Of a stretch of 64,000 bases of DNA, positions 61,416 to 64,000 are shown one piece after another. Within the stretch, counting starts at the first letter, position 1. The number at the start of each line of letters is the position of its first letter. The stretch lies in assembly GCF_014198245.1 (NCBI RefSeq), contig NZ_JACIHE010000013.1:62001-126000 (forward strand). Direction: 5' to 3'. The stretch is from Bradyrhizobium sp. cir1 (GTDB lineage Bacteria > Pseudomonadota > Alphaproteobacteria > Rhizobiales > Xanthobacteraceae). Below the pieces are notes generated by a model. That model saw only the letters and a list, made by a program, of their open reading frames with translations. It had not been told where the DNA came from and did not search any database. Both the position numbers and the translations under genes were made by a program.

Positions 61416-62622
61416 GGCACGACCCTCCGGAAACGAGTTTTGGCTTTACGTTTGTCTTGGGCGCTACGGCCGCATTCGCGGTCGGCCCGCTTGAACGTGT
61501 CGCAATGGTCGGAATCACGGACATGCCGGGCCGCAGCGCGATCGCAGGCCCATGCTTGTCATCGAGCGCGATCTTCACGGGAATGCGCTGCACCACCTTG
61601 GTGAAATTGCCGGTGGCGTTGTCGGGCGGCAGCAGCGCGAATTCCTGGCCGCTGGCCGGCGCGATGGAATCGACGTGACCATGCACGATCTGGCCCGGGA
61701 ACATGTCGATCTCGATATCGACGGCCTGTCCCGGTGCCACATGCGTGAGCTGCGTCTCCTTGAAATTGGCGACGACATAGGCCCCCTCAGCCGGCACGAT
61801 CGACATCAGCTGCGTGCCCGCCTGAACGAACTGGCCGACGCGCAAGGAACGGTTGCCGATGACCCCGTCAATCGGGGAGACGATCGTGGTGTAGCCGAGA
61901 TTGAGCTCAGCCTGCTGCTGGACCGCGGCTGCGCGCGCGGCGGCGGCCCTGGCCTGCACGATCTCGGCCTTGAGCAGATCGACCTGCTTCTGTGCGGAGA
62001 TGAGGTTGGCGTTGTCGCGCGCGATCGCGGCGTCCGCGCCGGCATCGCGCGCCTGCGCCTGCTGCGCATTCTGCACGCTGCCATAGCCGGTCCTGGCGAG
62101 ATCCGTGTAGCGCTTGTTCTCCTGTTGCGCGAAAATCTTCGCGGCATTGTCGACATCGATGGTCGCCTTCGCGGCGGCGATCAGCGCTTCCTGAACCTCG
62201 AGTTGGGCCTGCTTGCTCGTCACCGTCGCGTTCGCGGCGGCGACGTCGGCCTTGGCTTGGTCGAGCGCGACGCGGAAGTCGCGGTCGTCGATCCGGGCCA
62301 CCATCTGGCCGGCCTTCACATGCTCGTTATCGGCGACCAGGACGCGGTCGAGATAGCCGCTGACCTTCGGCGCGATGGTGGTGTTGTCGGCCTTCACATA
62401 GGCGTCATCGGTGGAGACGAGGTACTGGCCGACGGTCCAGTAATCGTAGCCGTACCAGCTCGCGCCGGCCAGCGCGACGGCCGCAGCTCCCATCAGCAAC
62501 AGCTTGCGAAAATTGAGCTTTTTCCGGCTTGCCTGGACCGGTGCGGCGGGCAGGACGCCCTCCAGAGCGGTTGCTGCGACGGCGGTCTGGGCGGCCGCGG
62601 ATGGGGTGGTGTGGACGGTCAT
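61363..62622 (-). CDS. emrA: Membrane fusion (HlyD/EmrA) adaptor
   Basis: The 419-residue adaptor begins with a Pro/Ala-rich tail and one membrane helix (about 41-60: KLLLMGAAAVALAGASWYGYDYW). Next are the barrel/lipoyl segments VSTDDAYVKADNTTIAPKVSGYLDRVLVADNEHVKAGQMVARIDDRDF, a long alpha hairpin (about 120-230, many Ala/Gln repeats), the second lipoyl half YTTIVSPIDGVIGNRSLRVGQFVQAG, and a beta-barrel with VPAEGAYVVANFKETQLTHV. It links EmrB to an outer-membrane channel. ATG 62622 has GGGGAG seven bases upstream. Its C-terminus overlaps emrB by 53 bases. TetR is divergent with 91 bases between. Confidence 0.93.
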   Translation of the reverse strand: MTVHTTPSAAAQTAVAATALEGVLPAAPVQASRKKLNFRKLLLMGAAAVALAGASWYGYDYWTVGQYLVSTDDAYVKADNTTIAPKVSGYLDRVLVADNEHVKAGQMVARIDDRDFRVALDQAKADVAAANATVTSKQAQLEVQEALIAAAKATIDVDNAAKIFAQQENKRYTDLARTGYGSVQNAQQAQARDAGADAAIARDNANLISAQKQVDLLKAEIVQARAAAARAAAVQQQAELNLGYTTIVSPIDGVIGNRSLRVGQFVQAGTQLMSIVPAEGAYVVANFKETQLTHVAPGQAVDIEIDMFPGQIVHGHVDSIAPASGQEFALLPPDNATGNFTKVVQRIPVKIALDDKHGPAIALRPGMSVIPTIATRSSGPTANAAVAPKTNVKPKLVSGGSCHVKQPLTFDASDTGRDA

Positions 62623-62641
62623 GGCCGGCTCCCCTGAATTA

Positions 62642-62687
62642 GGAAACTTGACGATTTCCAAAATAGGATTAGCTTGGGGAGAGTCAA
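62642..62687 (-). promoter_or_regulatory. Predicted emrAB promoter and TetR operator
   Basis: On the minus strand TTGACT (62687-62682) and TATTTT (62665-62660) stand 16 bases apart, a sigma70-type promoter reading toward emrA. Directly downstream, GGAAA (62642-62646) and TTTCC (62655-62659) form an inverted repeat with an 8-base spacer over the likely start site, a plausible TetR operator. Confidence 0.6.
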
Positions 62688-62713
62688 TGGAATGACAGGC
62701 ATCATCTAAAAAC

Positions 62714-63376
62714 ATGGCTCAGGCAAAACCGTCATCAGAAGGCCGCCCGCGCGGGCGGCCGCCGGTGCGCAGCGACGACGAGACGAAGCGGATCGTCATC
62801 GAGGCGGCGCGGCACGCTTTCGCCGTCGATGGCTACGCAGCAACCAGCACCGAAGAGCTGGCGCGCGGCGCCGGCATCTCCACCAAGACTCTCTATCGGC
62901 TGTTTCCGGGCAAGGCGGCGCTGTTCGAAGCGATGTGCGCGGACCGGCTCGACCGGTTGCTCTCCGACGTCAATCTTCAGGCCAACAATCAGGCCGACAT
63001 CGAAACCGGCTTAGCTGCCGTGCTTGTCGCCTGTGCCGATCTCGCGCTCGATCCCGAGGTCGTGGCGCTGCAGCGTATGGTGCTGCAGCAGTCGGCCACG
63101 TTTCCCGACCTTGCCGCGAACTTTTACAGGGATGGCATCTCCCGTACCGCGGCGGCGCTCGCGGGCTGGCTCCGCGATCAAGTCAAGAAGAAGCGCATCG
63201 CACTCGATAACGTCGATGAAGCCGCCGGAATGATGATCGGCATGATGGTGTCAGCCCCGCAGCGCGCGGCGATCTACGCCGGCCTGACACTGCCCTCGCG
63301 CAAGGAGATCGAGAGGCGGGCGAAGGTATGCGCCGCAATTCTGCTCGACGGCTGTCGCGGGCCGTCGGGCAGTTAG
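62714..63376 (+). CDS. TetR-family transcriptional regulator
   Basis: The 220-residue protein has an N-terminal AcrR/TetR helix-turn-helix (residues about 22-68: DDETKRIVIEAARHAFAVDGYAATSTEELARGAGISTKTLYRLFPGKAALFEAM), preceded by a basic arm (GRPRGRPPVRS). The C-terminal ligand domain is all-helical with a long Leu/Val-rich stretch. It is divergent from emrAB with 91 bp between starts, the usual arrangement for an efflux repressor relieved by the drug. ATG 62714 is the natural start. Its C-terminal domain belongs to the longer TetR_C-type seen with RND or MFS efflux systems; the ligand is unknown. Confidence 0.9.
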   Translation: MAQAKPSSEGRPRGRPPVRSDDETKRIVIEAARHAFAVDGYAATSTEELARGAGISTKTLYRLFPGKAALFEAMCADRLDRLLSDVNLQANNQADIETGLAAVLVACADLALDPEVVALQRMVLQQSATFPDLAANFYRDGISRTAAALAGWLRDQVKKKRIALDNVDEAAGMMIGMMVSAPQRAAIYAGLTLPSRKEIERRAKVCAAILLDGCRGPSGS

Positions 63377-63415
63377 CTCTGGCAGGCTTTGACAACCGGC
63401 CAGGGCTCGATTATA

Positions 63416-63433
63416 TATTTCGCATGCGAAATA
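63416..63433. promoter_or_regulatory. Predicted MarR operator overlapping the marR start
   Basis: TATTTCGCATGCGAAATA is a perfect 18-bp palindrome whose centre contains the ATG of the MarR gene (63424-63426). MarR proteins bind such AT-armed palindromes; binding here would block transcription initiation or translation of the gene itself. Confidence 0.7.
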
Positions 63434-63885
63434 ATGAGGCTGCAGCGAAGCACCATCGGCTGATCTATTTGCTCAACGTCGCGCAACGCCGCTTGCAGCG
63501 CTGGATGGCGGCGCAGCCTTCGAACGAGGTGACGCCGGCGCAGGCCGGGCTGCTGTTCATCCTCGGCAGGCAGGACGGCGTCCTGATGGGCGAGGCGGGC
63601 GCGGCGCTCGACATGGGGCCGGCCGGCATTTCCGGGCTGGTCGATCGCAGCGCTGCGGCGAGGCTGGTCGAGCGCCGGGCCGATCGCGACGATGGACGTG
63701 CCTTTCGCGTGTGGCTGACGCCGAAGGGACGTACCGTGCTGACACAGGCGAAGACCGACGCGGCCAGGATCAACGCGGTGCTGACGGACGGATTTACGGC
63801 TGCGGAGATCGACATCGTCGCGCGCTGGCTGACCAGCGTTCAGGACAAGTTTCCAAGAGACGCCACAAAAGACCAAGAGGATTAA
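63424..63885 (+). CDS. MarR-family transcriptional regulator
   Basis: The 153-residue protein has the MarR winged-helix domain: LIYLLNVAQRRLQRWMA, TPAQAGLLFILGRQDGVLMGEAGAALDMGPAGISGLVDRSAAARLVERRADRDDGRAFRVWLTPKGRTVL, where the wing has RxxDRDDGRA and the recognition helix MGPAGISGLVDR. A C-terminal helix completes the dimer interface. The frame stays open to 63328, but ATG 63424 is the normal start. The enoyl-CoA hydratase gene begins ten bases after its stop, so the two are likely cotranscribed, and the regulator may sense an acyl- or aryl-CoA. Confidence 0.92.
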   Translation: MRNNEAAAKHHRLIYLLNVAQRRLQRWMAAQPSNEVTPAQAGLLFILGRQDGVLMGEAGAALDMGPAGISGLVDRSAAARLVERRADRDDGRAFRVWLTPKGRTVLTQAKTDAARINAVLTDGFTAAEIDIVARWLTSVQDKFPRDATKDQED

Positions 63886-63895
63886 GGAGAGAGCA

Positions 63896-64000
63896 ATGAC
63901 CGAGCATGTCAGGATCGAGAACAACGGCGGAATTCTCACCCTCACGCTGGCGCGCCCCGACAAGAAGAACGCGCTGACCGACGCGATGTACGGCAAGCTC
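63896..64000 (+). CDS. Enoyl-CoA hydratase/isomerase, 3' end beyond the window
   Basis: Thirty-five codons are visible: MTEHVRIENNGGILTLTLARP then DKKNALTDAMYGKL, the unmistakable start of a crotonase-fold protein (the P-x-K-N-A-L stretch lines the CoA site). AAGGAGAG precedes ATG 63896. It follows the MarR gene by ten bases. The catalytic Glu residues and product type lie outside the window. Confidence 0.9.
   Translation, partial: MTEHVRIENNGGILTLTLARPDKKNALTDAMYGKL

Overview
The window is a chromosomal segment of a high-GC alphaproteobacterium, almost certainly Bradyrhizobium or a close relative in the Nitrobacteraceae. The evidence is the gene order dapE / dapD / argB / engB (yihA) / yidC / rnpA / rpmH, the very large NAD-dependent glutamate dehydrogenase, two FixK2-type operator candidates, and many of the imperfect palindromic intergenic repeats I associate with that genus. 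No 16S gene is present, so the genus rests on these cues.

Layout. 1-13030 is core housekeeping: a partial RimJ-type acetyltransferase, lysine/diaminopimelate genes (dapE, dapD), a HAD nucleotidase, argB, a ribosome-assembly GTPase, YidC, RnpA, L34 and a histidine kinase, with repeat elements in most gaps. 13296-21685 is bracketed by an intact tRNA-Arg(ACG) and a decayed second copy in direct orientation. It holds QueD, a small conserved protein and a CBS-domain protein (both behind FixK-like boxes), a 106-residue protein, the giant glutamate dehydrogenase and a duplicated-domain secreted protein. No integrase is visible.

21868-35037 is accessory catabolism. A LysR regulator diverges from a 2,2-dialkylglycine decarboxylase and an unusual leaderless gamma-glutamyltransferase homologue. 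An IclR regulator diverges from an enoyl-CoA hydratase, an NDP-forming acyl-CoA synthetase and a Bug-type solute receptor. Then come a methyltransferase/dehydrogenase pair, an M48 peptidase and a luciferase-like oxidoreductase. 35447-43653 has a GAF-GAF-PAS histidine kinase, the frameshifted and truncated remnant of a secreted acid phosphatase or phospholipase C, a metallo-beta-lactamase-fold enzyme, a YgiQ radical-SAM protein and two tiny genes.

43660-57786 has an FCD-regulated 2-hydroxyacid oxidase with a DapA-like aldolase, a TonB-dependent siderophore receptor with its PepSY membrane partner, a multi-rhodanese protein, serA, a patatin lipase, a GntP permease and a tannase/feruloyl-esterase-like protein. 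57964-64000 has the most unusual gene: one polypeptide joining a ClpS-like domain, a ClpX-like four-cysteine zinc finger, an unassigned middle region and a Cdc48/FtsH-like AAA+ ATPase. It is followed by an EmrAB-type drug efflux operon with divergent TetR and MarR regulators and the start of another enoyl-CoA hydratase.

The main candidate for an undescribed system is the ClpS-zinc finger-AAA+ fusion (57964-59688), whose predicted degron pocket has acidic residues in place of two usual contacts. Secondary points are the tRNA-bracketed block, nested 16-bp palindromes inside larger palindromic repeats, and several well-formed operators that link regulators to their divergent catabolic operons. 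All functions are read from sequence features and recalled family knowledge; no database search was possible.
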